Shown here: one piece after another, positions 34,681 to 42,287 of the stretch
Numbering within the stretch: position 1 is the stretch's first letter
Layout: every line of letters begins with the position of its first letter
Assembly (NCBI RefSeq): GCF_030408615.1
Contig: NZ_CP047187.1
Coordinates: forward strand, 2,232,001 to 2,296,000
Length of the DNA stretch: 64,000 nucleotides
DNA from: Corynebacterium bovis DSM 20582 = CIP 54.80
Lineage (GTDB): Bacteria > Actinomycetota > Actinomycetes > Mycobacteriales > Mycobacteriaceae
Direction of reading: 5' to 3'
Position numbers and translations under genes: made by a program
Notes under the pieces: generated by a model
Told to the model about the DNA's origin: nothing
Seen by the model: only the letters and a program-made list of their open reading frames with translations
The model's database searches: none

Positions 34681-37600
34681 TCAGTCGGCCTCGATGTCGA
34701 ACGCCTCGATCGGCGGGCAGGCGCACACGAGGTTGCGGTCGCCGTGGGCGTTGTCGATGCGGCGCACCGGCGGGAAGTACTTGTCCCGCACGAGCCGGGG
34801 GACCGGGAACGCGGCCTGGCGGCGGGTGAAGTGCCCGCCGGACACCGCGTCGTCGAAGTCGTCGCGGACGACGGACTCGGCGGTGAACGGGGCCTTGCGC
34901 AGCACGGAGTCCTCGACGGCGACCGTGCCGTCGATGACCTCGGTGATCTCGGCGTGGATGGAGCGCATCGCCTCGATGAAGCGGTCGAGCTCCCCCTTGT
35001 CCTCGGACTCGGTCGGCTCGACCATGAGCGTCCCGGCGACGGGGAAGGCGAGCGTCGGCGCGTGGAAGCCGTAGTCCATGAGGCGCTTCGTCACGTCCTC
35101 GGCGGTGACGCCGGAGCGGCGGGTGAGTTCGCGCAGGTCGAGGATGCACTCGTGGGCGACGAGGCCGTTCTCGCCGGTGTACAGCGTCGGGTAGCAGTCC
35201 GCGAGGCTGCGGGAGATGTAGTTCGCGTTGACGAGCGCCATGCGGGAGGACTCGGTGAGCCCCTCGTCGCCGGACATGGCGATGTACGCCCAGGAGATCG
35301 GCAGGACGCCGGCGGAGCCGTAGCGGGCGGCGGACACGGGACGGCCCGTCGCGGCGGACGTGCCGTCGGCACCCTCACCGGCACCCTCACCGTCGGCCCC
35401 CTCACCGGAACCCTCGCCGTCGACCGGCGCCCACGGGTCGGTCGGCAGGAAGGGCACGAGGTGCTCGGCGACGCACACCGGGCCGACGCCCGGGCCGCCA
35501 CCGCCGTGCGGGATCGTGAAGGTCTTGTGGAGGTTGAGGTGGGAGACGTCGCCGCCGAACCGCCCGGGCCGGGCGAGCCCGACGAGCGCGTTGAGGTTCG
35601 CGCCGTCGATGTACACCTGGCCGCCGGACGCGTGGACGCGGTCGCAGACCTCGCGCACGTGCTCCTCGAACACGCCGTGCGTCGACGGGTAGGTGATCAT
35701 GATGCCGGCGACCTCATCGCCGTACTTCGCGAGCTTCGCGTCGAGGTCGTCGAGGTCGACGGACCCGTCCCCGGCGTTGGCCACGGCGACGACCCGCAGC
35801 CCGGCGAGCGCGGCGGACGCCGCGTTCGTCCCGTGCGCGGACGCGGGGATGAGGACGATCGTCCGCCCGTCGTCCCCGCGGGAGCGGTGGTAGCGGCGGA
35901 TCGCGAGGAGCCCGGCGAACTCGCCCTGCGAGCCGGCGTTCGGCTGGACGGACACCCGGGCGTAGCCGGTGATCCGCGCGAGCCGGTCCTCCAGGTCGGC
36001 GATGAGGTCGAGCCAGCCCTGCACCTGGTCGACGGGCGCGAGCGGGTGGATGCCCGCGAACTCCGGCCACGTGACGGGTTCCATCGACACCGCGGCGTTG
36101 AGCTTCATCGTGCAGGAGCCCAGGGGGATCATCGTCCGGTCGAGGGCGAGGTCCCGGTCGGCGAGCCGCCGCAGGTAGCGCATCATCTCCGTCTCGGAGC
36201 TCACGGAGTGGAACACCGGGTGGGTGAGGATGTCGTCCGCGCGGAGGACGTCGGCGAGGGGGCCGTCGGCGGGGGTGAAGGAGGAGGTGTCGACGCTCGC
36301 GTGGCGCTCCTCGCCGGTGAGGGTGCCGACGAGCGCGTCCGTGAGCGCGACGATGTCCGCGTCGGTCGTCGACTCCCCGACGGACACGCCGACGTGCGTG
36401 TCGTCGATCCGGCGGATGTTGAACCCGGCGTCGCACGCGGCGCGGACGGCGCGGTCGGCGGGCGTCGCGCCGTCACCGTCACCGGCGGAGCCACCGCCGG
36501 CGACGGACCCGAGGTCGACGGTGACGGTGTCGAAGAACGCGTCGTGCGCGAGGGCGAGACCGGCCCGGGACAGGGCGACGGCGAGGGCGACCGCGCGCCC
36601 GTGGACGGCCGTCGCGATCTCCCGCAGGCCCTCCGGGCCGTGCCACACGGCGTAGAACCCGGCGACGACGGCGAGCAGCGCCTGGGCGGTGCAGATGTTC
36701 GACGTCGCCTTGTCCCGGCGGATGTGCTGCTCACGGGTCTGGAGCGCGAGCCGGTACGCGGGCGTGCCCTCACTGTCGACGGACACCCCGACGATGCGGC
36801 CGGGCAGCTTGCGCTGCATCCCCTCGGCGCACGCGAGGAACGCCGCGTGCGGGCCGCCGAAGAACAGCGGCACCCCGAAGCGCTGCGCGGAGCCGACGGC
36901 GATGTCCGCCCCCTGCGCCCCGGGCGACTCGACGAGCACCTGGGCGAGGAGGTCGCAGGCGACGGTGACGAGCCCGCCCCGCGCCTTCACGGCCTCGACG
37001 ACGGGCCGCAGGTCACGGACCCGGCCGGTCGTGCCCGGGTTGGAGACGACGACGCCGACGAGGTCGTCGCGGTCCGTGCCCTCACCGGCGTCGCCGATCC
37101 CGACGATCTCGACGGGGATGCCGGCCGCCTCCGCGCGGGCGCACGTCACGGCGATCGAGGAGGGGTGGAGGTCGGCGTCGAGGAGGACGACGCCCCCGGC
37201 CTTCGCGGCCTTCGTGTTGACGCGGACCATCATCTGGACCGCCTCGGCCACCGCGGTGGCCTCGTCGAGAAGGGAGGCCCCGGCGACGGGCAGGCCGGTG
37301 AGGTCCTCGACGGCGGTCTGGAAGTTCAGCAGGGCCTCGAGGCGGCCCTGGGAGATCTCCGGCTGGTACGGGGTGTAGGCCGTGTACCAGCCCGGGTTCT
37401 CGACGACGTTGCGGCGGATGACCGCCGGGGTGACGGTGTCGTGGTACCCCGCCCCGATGAGCTGCTTCTTGACGACGTTGCGGGAGGCGTAGCCGCGGAG
37501 GGCGGCGAGGACGCCCGTCTCGTCGAGGGCGGGCGGCAGGCCGATCGGTTCGTCCTGCACGATCGACGCGGGCAGGGCCGCCCGCGCGAGCTCGTCGGTG

Positions 37601-37692
37601 CTGGTGTAGCCGAGGACGTCGAGGATCTCTCGCGTCTCCCGGCGGTCGGGGCCGATGTGGCGGTTCGGGAAAGCGTCGTGGACGGTAGCCAT
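34681..37692 (-). CDS. gcvP: Glycine dehydrogenase (decarboxylating), P protein
   Basis: 1003 aa (usual about 950). The PLP enzyme that decarboxylates glycine. The cofactor lysine is Lys723 in LNLHKTFTIPHGGGGPG. N-terminal RHIGPD, central GSCTMKLNA and C-terminal PTESEDKGELDRF are all as in the family. A repeat-coded Gly/Glu/Ala/Asp insert (GEGSGEGADGEGAGEGADG) of about 25 residues sits just after the FLPTDPW segment, where other GcvPs have a short loop. First gene of the operon, 58 nt behind the riboswitch. Confidence 0.97.
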   Translation of the reverse strand: MATVHDAFPNRHIGPDRRETREILDVLGYTSTDELARAALPASIVQDEPIGLPPALDETGVLAALRGYASRNVVKKQLIGAGYHDTVTPAVIRRNVVENPGWYTAYTPYQPEISQGRLEALLNFQTAVEDLTGLPVAGASLLDEATAVAEAVQMMVRVNTKAAKAGGVVLLDADLHPSSIAVTCARAEAAGIPVEIVGIGDAGEGTDRDDLVGVVVSNPGTTGRVRDLRPVVEAVKARGGLVTVACDLLAQVLVESPGAQGADIAVGSAQRFGVPLFFGGPHAAFLACAEGMQRKLPGRIVGVSVDSEGTPAYRLALQTREQHIRRDKATSNICTAQALLAVVAGFYAVWHGPEGLREIATAVHGRAVALAVALSRAGLALAHDAFFDTVTVDLGSVAGGGSAGDGDGATPADRAVRAACDAGFNIRRIDDTHVGVSVGESTTDADIVALTDALVGTLTGEERHASVDTSSFTPADGPLADVLRADDILTHPVFHSVSSETEMMRYLRRLADRDLALDRTMIPLGSCTMKLNAAVSMEPVTWPEFAGIHPLAPVDQVQGWLDLIADLEDRLARITGYARVSVQPNAGSQGEFAGLLAIRRYHRSRGDDGRTIVLIPASAHGTNAASAALAGLRVVAVANAGDGSVDLDDLDAKLAKYGDEVAGIMITYPSTHGVFEEHVREVCDRVHASGGQVYIDGANLNALVGLARPGRFGGDVSHLNLHKTFTIPHGGGGPGVGPVCVAEHLVPFLPTDPWAPVDGEGSGEGADGEGAGEGADGTSAATGRPVSAARYGSAGVLPISWAYIAMSGDEGLTESSRMALVNANYISRSLADCYPTLYTGENGLVAHECILDLRELTRRSGVTAEDVTKRLMDYGFHAPTLAFPVAGTLMVEPTESEDKGELDRFIEAMRSIHAEITEVIDGTVAVEDSVLRKAPFTAESVVRDDFDDAVSGGHFTRRQAAFPVPRLVRDKYFPPVRRIDNAHGDRNLVCACPPIEAFDIEAD

Positions 37693-37750
37693 GGAGTGCG
37701 TCTTTTCGGGCCGGGGACAGGGGCGCGTGCCCGGGTCACCGGACCCGGGC

Positions 37751-37949
37751 TCCTCCCCGCTCTGTCGGTGGTGCCTGAGAGCTTCAGCAGCGGCGACGCT
37801 GCCTTTCTCCTTCGGCGGCCGGGCACACGGACGACGGTGTGCGGCTCTTTCCAGAGGTGCCTCACTACGGCGGTACGGGTGCCTGAGAGTGTCCCGGGGA
37901 GGGTTTGCTCCTACGGCGGCCGGGGGATGGACCCGGCCTCTCCCACCAC
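37751..37949 (-). promoter_or_regulatory. Tandem glycine riboswitch controlling gcvPTH
   Basis: On the minus strand two glycine aptamers follow each other. Aptamer 1 opens with GGGAGAGGCCGGG, contains GCCGCCGTAGGAGCAA and closes with CACTCTCAGGCACC. After a short linker, aptamer 2 opens with CTGGAAAGAG, contains GCCGCCGAAGGAGAAA and closes with GCTCTCAGGCACCACCGACAGAG. Two aptamers with one downstream gene is the classical cooperative ON-switch for glycine cleavage genes. The expression platform must lie in the 58 nt before gcvP; I see no strong terminator there, so control may be by translation. Confidence 0.95.
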
Positions 37950-37963
37950 AGCTACGAACGGCG

Positions 37964-37997
37964 GATCACCTCGACGAGGTGCGTCGACGAGGTGATC
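37964..37997. promoter_or_regulatory. Dyad upstream of the glycine riboswitch
   Basis: Perfect 10-bp inverted repeat GATCACCTCG / CGAGGTGATC with a 14-nt centre; the left arm also belongs to a nested palindrome CACCTCGACGAGGTG. The position, between riboswitch and the likely promoter, suits an operator. The regulator is unknown; the adjacent TetR protein is one candidate. Confidence 0.5.
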
Positions 37998-38093
37998 GTG
38001 AACGGTCATCCGGACTGGTCCGGAGTGTGGCCCGAGTATAGCCGACGGGGGTGGCGCAGGTCACGGTCCGGGAGGCGGCCCCGCGCCCGCCCC

Positions 38094-38963
38094 TCACACG
38101 GCGGGCGTCCCCGCCTCCCCGTCGACGACGGCGGCCCGGCCCCCGGCGACGGTGCCGACGACGCCCTCCCCGTCCTCCGCGTCCCCGTCGCCGTCGGCCT
38201 CCCCGGTGCCGGTGTCCGCCCCCGGCCCGGCGACGACGGACGCCAGGTCGGGACGGTCGGCGGTGTCGGCTGCGCCGCCGTCAGTGGCGGCGGCGGTTGC
38301 GGCGGGGGCGGCTGCGCCGGCGTCAGTGGCGGCGGCACCCGTGGCGTCCGCCCCCTCCCGGCCGGGCTCGGGGCCGAGGATCCGCTCGAGCGCGCGGACG
38401 ACCGCGGTCCGCGCCCGCTCCCGCGTGAACTCGCAGTGCTCGAGCACCCGGATGGAGAGGCCGTCGAGGACGAGCCGCAGGTCGAGGGCCGCCCGCTCGG
38501 GGTCCTCGGGGCGCTCGCCGCCGCGCGTCGCGATGTCGACGACCCGCCGGCAGAACTCGTCCTCCCCGCGGGACATCGACGTCCGCAGGAGCTTGATGCG
38601 CAGGTCACCCGGGTTGCCCCCGACGAGGGCGAGCTGCACGACGGCGTGGGTCACCGTCTGCTCGTCGAGCGGGAGCATCTTCATGACGATCTCGACCGCC
38701 CGCTCCCGGGGCGGCAGTGACGCGAGCGCCGCGGACTCCGTCGCGGCGACGATCGCCGAGCGGCGCTCGTCCTCGGCCTGCCGCATGAGGGCGATGAACA
38801 TGTCCTGGTGCGCGGGGAAGATGTGGCGGAGTGATCCGGGGGACATCTGGGCTTCGTCGGCGACGTTGCGCACGCTCGCCGCCTCGATTCCACCCTGGAC
38901 GATGAGACGGCGCGCCGCCTGGAGAGCGTTCGCCCGACGCTCATGGGCTAACTTCCTGACCAT
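38094..38963 (-). CDS. TetR-family transcriptional regulator
   Basis: 289 aa; ATG 38963 (MVRKLAHERR) opens the DNA-binding domain directly, so the in-frame ATG at 39032 is less likely. Residues about 8-55 are the TetR helix-turn-helix: ALQAARRLIVQGGIEAASV then VADEAQMSPGSLRHIFPAHQ. A helical ligand domain follows to about residue 195. The last 90 residues are Ala/Thr/Gly/Asp low complexity, unusual for the family. No obvious partner gene; the neighbours are the gcv operon and a small membrane protein. An inverted repeat CGGGA-TTTT-TCCCG at about 39007-39020 lies just upstream. Confidence 0.85.
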   Translation of the reverse strand: MVRKLAHERRANALQAARRLIVQGGIEAASVRNVADEAQMSPGSLRHIFPAHQDMFIALMRQAEDERRSAIVAATESAALASLPPRERAVEIVMKMLPLDEQTVTHAVVQLALVGGNPGDLRIKLLRTSMSRGEDEFCRRVVDIATRGGERPEDPERAALDLRLVLDGLSIRVLEHCEFTRERARTAVVRALERILGPEPGREGADATGAAATDAGAAAPAATAAATDGGAADTADRPDLASVVAGPGADTGTGEADGDGDAEDGEGVVGTVAGGRAAVVDGEAGTPAV

Positions 38964-39228
38964 GAGAGCAAGATAGCAGGAATGTAAGCGTGTGCTGATC
39001 TTATTGCGGGATTTTTCCCGACCCGCTCTCATCTATCGTGGTTGCGGCATGTGTGAAGCACCATTTCCGATCGCGTGTCGGCCCCGATCCGTCTGTCACG
39101 GCCGGTCCGTCACCGCCCCGCAGCGCCCGTCGCGGACCCCGTTCGCCGCACCCGGACCCCCGTTCACCGCGCCCGCGACCGCCACCCCGGGCGCGTCACC
39201 CCCCCCCCGCCGCCCACCGGACGGTCGG

Positions 39229-39756
39229 TCAGGCCCCGGCGTCCCCCGCGCCGTCCGGCCGGGTGCCGGGCCCCCGCCCCGGCCGTGGGGAGCGGCCCTG
39301 CCGGTCCTGGCGCTCCTGCCGCTCCTGCCGCTCCTGACGCTCCTGGCGTTCCTGCTGGTCATCGGCCCACCAGGAGACGAACTCCCGCCACGGGCTCGCC
39401 GAGAACGCGAGGACCGCCGCGCCGACGACGCCGAGGAAGAGCACCGGGGCCCCGACGACGGCGAGGACGCCGGGGGTGGCGACGAACGACGTCGCGTAGA
39501 GCAGCACCGCCCCGACGACCCCGCCGGCGGCGAACCCGACGTACATGCGGTCGACCGGGTGCCGGGGCGCGCCGTGGTAGCCGGCGAGGGTCATGAGCGC
39601 GCCGGCGACGAGCGGCCCCGCGAGCGCGAGGAAATAGAGTTCAACGGCGTACGGGATCCCCCAATTTTCCACAATCCACCGTGGTACAGACGTCACACCG
39701 AGAAGGAGGACAATCACCGTGAACACGGAGAATATTCGCCGGGCCATGGAAAACAT
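39229..39756 (-). CDS. Small four-span membrane protein
   Basis: About 175 aa from ATG 39756 (or 172 from 39747; neither has a strong ribosome site). Four hydrophobic segments are visible (VFTVIVLLLGVTSV, ELYFLALAGPLVAGALMTLAG, YVGFAAGGVVGAVLLYATSFV, VVGAPVLFLGVVGAAVLAF), followed by a hydrophilic tail with the mini-repeat QERQERQERQERQ. I recognise no family. The upstream sequence is AT-richer than average. The 265-bp gap on its 3' side contains a run of ten C (39199-39208). Confidence 0.6.
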   Translation of the reverse strand: MFSMARRIFSVFTVIVLLLGVTSVPRWIVENWGIPYAVELYFLALAGPLVAGALMTLAGYHGAPRHPVDRMYVGFAAGGVVGAVLLYATSFVATPGVLAVVGAPVLFLGVVGAAVLAFSASPWREFVSWWADDQQERQERQERQERQERQDRQGRSPRPGRGPGTRPDGAGDAGA

Positions 39757-39877
39757 TGTGTCACACTCGTACCGACCATTTCGGTCCGACAGCATCGCGG
39801 CCCACCCCGCCGGGCCGTCCCCCGCACCCTCCACCGGGTCCGGCCGCGGTCCCTCCGCACGGTGACGCCGCCGTCCC

Positions 39878-40387
39878 TCAGACGGTGAACAGGGCGTCCC
39901 CGGCGGCGCACGGCTCCCCCGGCAGCGCGCCCGGCACGACGGTCCCCGCGCCCGACCGCAACGCGACCACGACGACCACCGGATCATACCCGCGGCGGGC
40001 GACCTCGCACGGCGTGTACGTCGTCACCGGGTCCCCGGCCGCGACCCGGTCCCCCTCGGCGACGACCGTCGTGAACCCCTCCCCCTCCAACCGGCCGGTG
40101 TCGATGCCGAGGTGCACGAGGACATGGGCCCCGCCCGCGGTGTCGACGATGAACAGGTGCGGGAGGACCCGCCGCACGACACCCGCGACGGGCGAACGGA
40201 CCGCCACCGCGCCGCCGCCCGGGTCCGGGACGACGGCCACCCCGTCGCCCACGGCGCCGACGGCGAAGACCGGGTCCGGCACCGACGACAACGGGGCGAC
40301 CGTCCCCGCCAGCGGCGCGACAACGGTGCTGCTCACGTGCCCGGGAGCGACTCCGGCCCCCGCACGGTCCCTCGGTCCCTGCGTCAT
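39878..40387 (-). CDS. Orphan PTS EIIA domain, glucose family
   Basis: 169 aa, a free-standing EIIA-Glc/Crr-like protein. The phosphorylated histidine is His92 in VHLGIDTGRLEGEGF, supported by His77 in LPHLFIVDT; both positions match the family. The strand pattern APLAGTVAPLSSVPDPVFA at the start is also typical. No EIIBC partner is encoded nearby, so it must serve a distant permease or act as a regulatory phosphocarrier. ATG 40387 is the only start that suits the fold. Confidence 0.85.
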   Translation of the reverse strand: MTQGPRDRAGAGVAPGHVSSTVVAPLAGTVAPLSSVPDPVFAVGAVGDGVAVVPDPGGGAVAVRSPVAGVVRRVLPHLFIVDTAGGAHVLVHLGIDTGRLEGEGFTTVVAEGDRVAAGDPVTTYTPCEVARRGYDPVVVVVALRSGAGTVVPGALPGEPCAAGDALFTV

Positions 40388-40515
40388 GGGGGACAGGATA
40401 GGCGGGGCCGTCCCGGCGCACCGTCGATCAGCGAACTCCGCCGGCCGCCCGTCCCCCGGACACCCCCGCCCGGCGCGGGCACGCCGGTCACGCCGGCGCG
40501 GGCACGCCGGCGCGG

Positions 40516-41436
40516 TCAGATGCCCCGGTCGACCGGCCGCGACCCCACGGCCGCCCACTGCGACCAGCCGCCGACGTAGTGCCGCGCCCCCGTGAGCCCG
40601 GCGTACTCCATCGCGGCGAGGAACAGCGAGGAGTGCAGCCCGGACCCCGAGTACACGATGACCCCCTCCCCGGACGTCACTCCGTGACCGGCGAGCCGCT
40701 CCCGCACCACCTCGGGCGCGGCGACGGTGCCGTCGTCCTCCGTGAGCTCCCACACGGGCACGCTCACGGCACCGGGGATGTGCCCGGCCTGCCGGTCGAG
40801 GGCCTCGCGCCGGCCGGTGTAGCGGGACTCCTCCCGGGCGTCGACGAGAACCGGCACGTCCGCGGCCCCGGGGACGGACGACGCCGTGCCCCCGTCACCC
40901 CGGCCGGTGAGCGCGTCGGAGACCTCGGCGACCTCCTCCAGCGTCGCGACCGGCATCGACCCGGGCTCGACGGTGAACCGCCCGTGGCCGCGCAACGCGC
41001 CGACCCCGCCGGCGACGTCGCCGCCGGCCGCCTCCCACGCCGGGGTGCCGCCGTTGAGCACCGCGACATCCGGGTGGCCCGCCCAGCGCAGGACCCACCA
41101 CGCGCGGGCGGCGTAGAGGTTCCGGCCGGCGTCGTAGATCCTCACCGGTTGCGCGGCGTCGATCCCCCAGTCCCGGCAGTGCCGCTGGAGGACGTCGGGC
41201 TGCGGCAGCGGGTTCCGGCCCACCCCCCGGGCCGGGGTGCCCGCGAGGGCGGCGAGCGGGTCGCAGAACATCGCCCCCGGGATGTGCTGGGAGACGTAGG
41301 CCAGCCACGAGGAGTTCTCCCCCGGGTGCCAGTTCGAGTCGAGGACCGTGACGCGGTCGCCGCGGGTCAGTGAGGCGAGGAGGTCGTCCCCGGTGACGAA
41401 GGTGGCGGCGGGCGCTGCGGATGAGGATGCAGTCAT
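40516..41436 (-). CDS. Rhodanese-type sulfurtransferase lacking the usual catalytic Cys
   Basis: 306 aa with two rhodanese domains, as in thiosulfate or 3-mercaptopyruvate sulfurtransferases. Domain 1 has VLDSNWHPG and YDAGRNLYAARAWWVLRWAGH; domain 2 has LVDAREESRYTG, HIPGAVSVP and the active-site loop VIVYSGSGLHSS. In classic enzymes the loop starts with Cys; here the position is Ser263, so sulfur transfer by the normal persulfide route is not possible. Ser-type members occur in Actinobacteria and may have another role. ATG 41436 is used because upstream residues are low complexity. Confidence 0.85.
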   Translation of the reverse strand: MTASSSAAPAATFVTGDDLLASLTRGDRVTVLDSNWHPGENSSWLAYVSQHIPGAMFCDPLAALAGTPARGVGRNPLPQPDVLQRHCRDWGIDAAQPVRIYDAGRNLYAARAWWVLRWAGHPDVAVLNGGTPAWEAAGGDVAGGVGALRGHGRFTVEPGSMPVATLEEVAEVSDALTGRGDGGTASSVPGAADVPVLVDAREESRYTGRREALDRQAGHIPGAVSVPVWELTEDDGTVAAPEVVRERLAGHGVTSGEGVIVYSGSGLHSSLFLAAMEYAGLTGARHYVGGWSQWAAVGSRPVDRGI

Positions 41437-41581
41437 GGGCCCCAGTGTAGGGCCGGGGGCACGCGACCGCGCGCCGCGGAGCGGGGGTCGCGCGGGTCGC
41501 GCGGGGCGGGTGTGACCGGGTGTGGCCGGGTACGGCCGGGTGTGATCGGGGGTCGCGCGGTCGGGCCGTACTGTGGGCACG

Positions 41582-42190
41582 ATGATCGGTCACGCACTGG
41601 AGAGCCTGCAGTCGTGGGTGCACGGCCTGCCGGTCGTGCTCCAGGTCCTCGCCGTGTTCGTCATCGGGGTGGTCCCCGTGCTCGAGGGGGATGTCGCCGC
41701 CGCCGTCGGGATCGTCGCCGGGGTCTCGTGGCCCGCGACGTTCCTCGCCGGGACGGCGGGGACGGTCCTCGCGACGGTGGGCGGGGTCGCCCTCGGGGGG
41801 AGGGTCGACGGAGGCCTCCGCGCGCGGCGGCGTCGACGCGACCGGGAGCGGCTCCCCGCCGCGGCGGACGGAACCGCCGCGCCGACCGGCCAGGACCCCG
41901 GACCGGTGCGGACGCCGGACGGGACCGCGCTGCCCGTCGGCGGCCGCGGGCGCGACCGGTCCCGGGAGGAGCGGCGGCGCGCCCTGCTCGACCGGGTCGC
42001 CCGGTGGGGTCTGCCGGCGGCGATGATCCTCGGCGGCGTCGTGTCACCGGTCGCGATCAACGCCTTCCTGCTCGCCTCGGCGGGGATGAACCGGCGGGCG
42101 CTGCGGCTCTGGGGGGTGGTGAGCGCGGTGGTGAACACGGCCCTCGCCGTCGCCGCGACGACGGGCCTGCTGCACCTCATCTGGCGGTGA
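41582..42190 (+). CDS. Small membrane protein resembling COG2426 exporters
   Basis: 202 aa. Two hydrophobic halves (VLQVLAVFVIGVVPVLEGDVAAAVGIVAG and AMILGGVVSPVAINAFLLASAGM, and a final span to LLHLIWR) are joined by a long Arg/Asp/Pro-rich loop of about 65 residues. The half-site pattern with an acidic residue after VVPVLEGD resembles small multidrug-export proteins, but the match is weak. ATG 41582 or GTG 41573 could be the start. Convergent with clpB; a hairpin separates them. Confidence 0.55.
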   Translation: MIGHALESLQSWVHGLPVVLQVLAVFVIGVVPVLEGDVAAAVGIVAGVSWPATFLAGTAGTVLATVGGVALGGRVDGGLRARRRRRDRERLPAAADGTAAPTGQDPGPVRTPDGTALPVGGRGRDRSREERRRALLDRVARWGLPAAMILGGVVSPVAINAFLLASAGMNRRALRLWGVVSAVVNTALAVAATTGLLHLIWR

Positions 42191-42230
42191 GCGAAGGCCG
42201 GGGCAGGTGACCCGGGGCGGACGCACGACG

Positions 42231-42258
42231 ACGGCCCCGGTGTCGGAACCGGGGCCGT
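42231..42258. terminator. Bidirectional hairpin between the membrane-protein gene and clpB
   Basis: Perfect 11-bp stem ACGGCCCCGGT (42231-42241) / ACCGGGGCCGT (42248-42258), 6-nt loop, in the 97-bp gap between convergent genes. Confidence 0.7.
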
Positions 42259-42287
42259 CGGGTCGGCGGGGGCGTCAGCGGCCGGGG

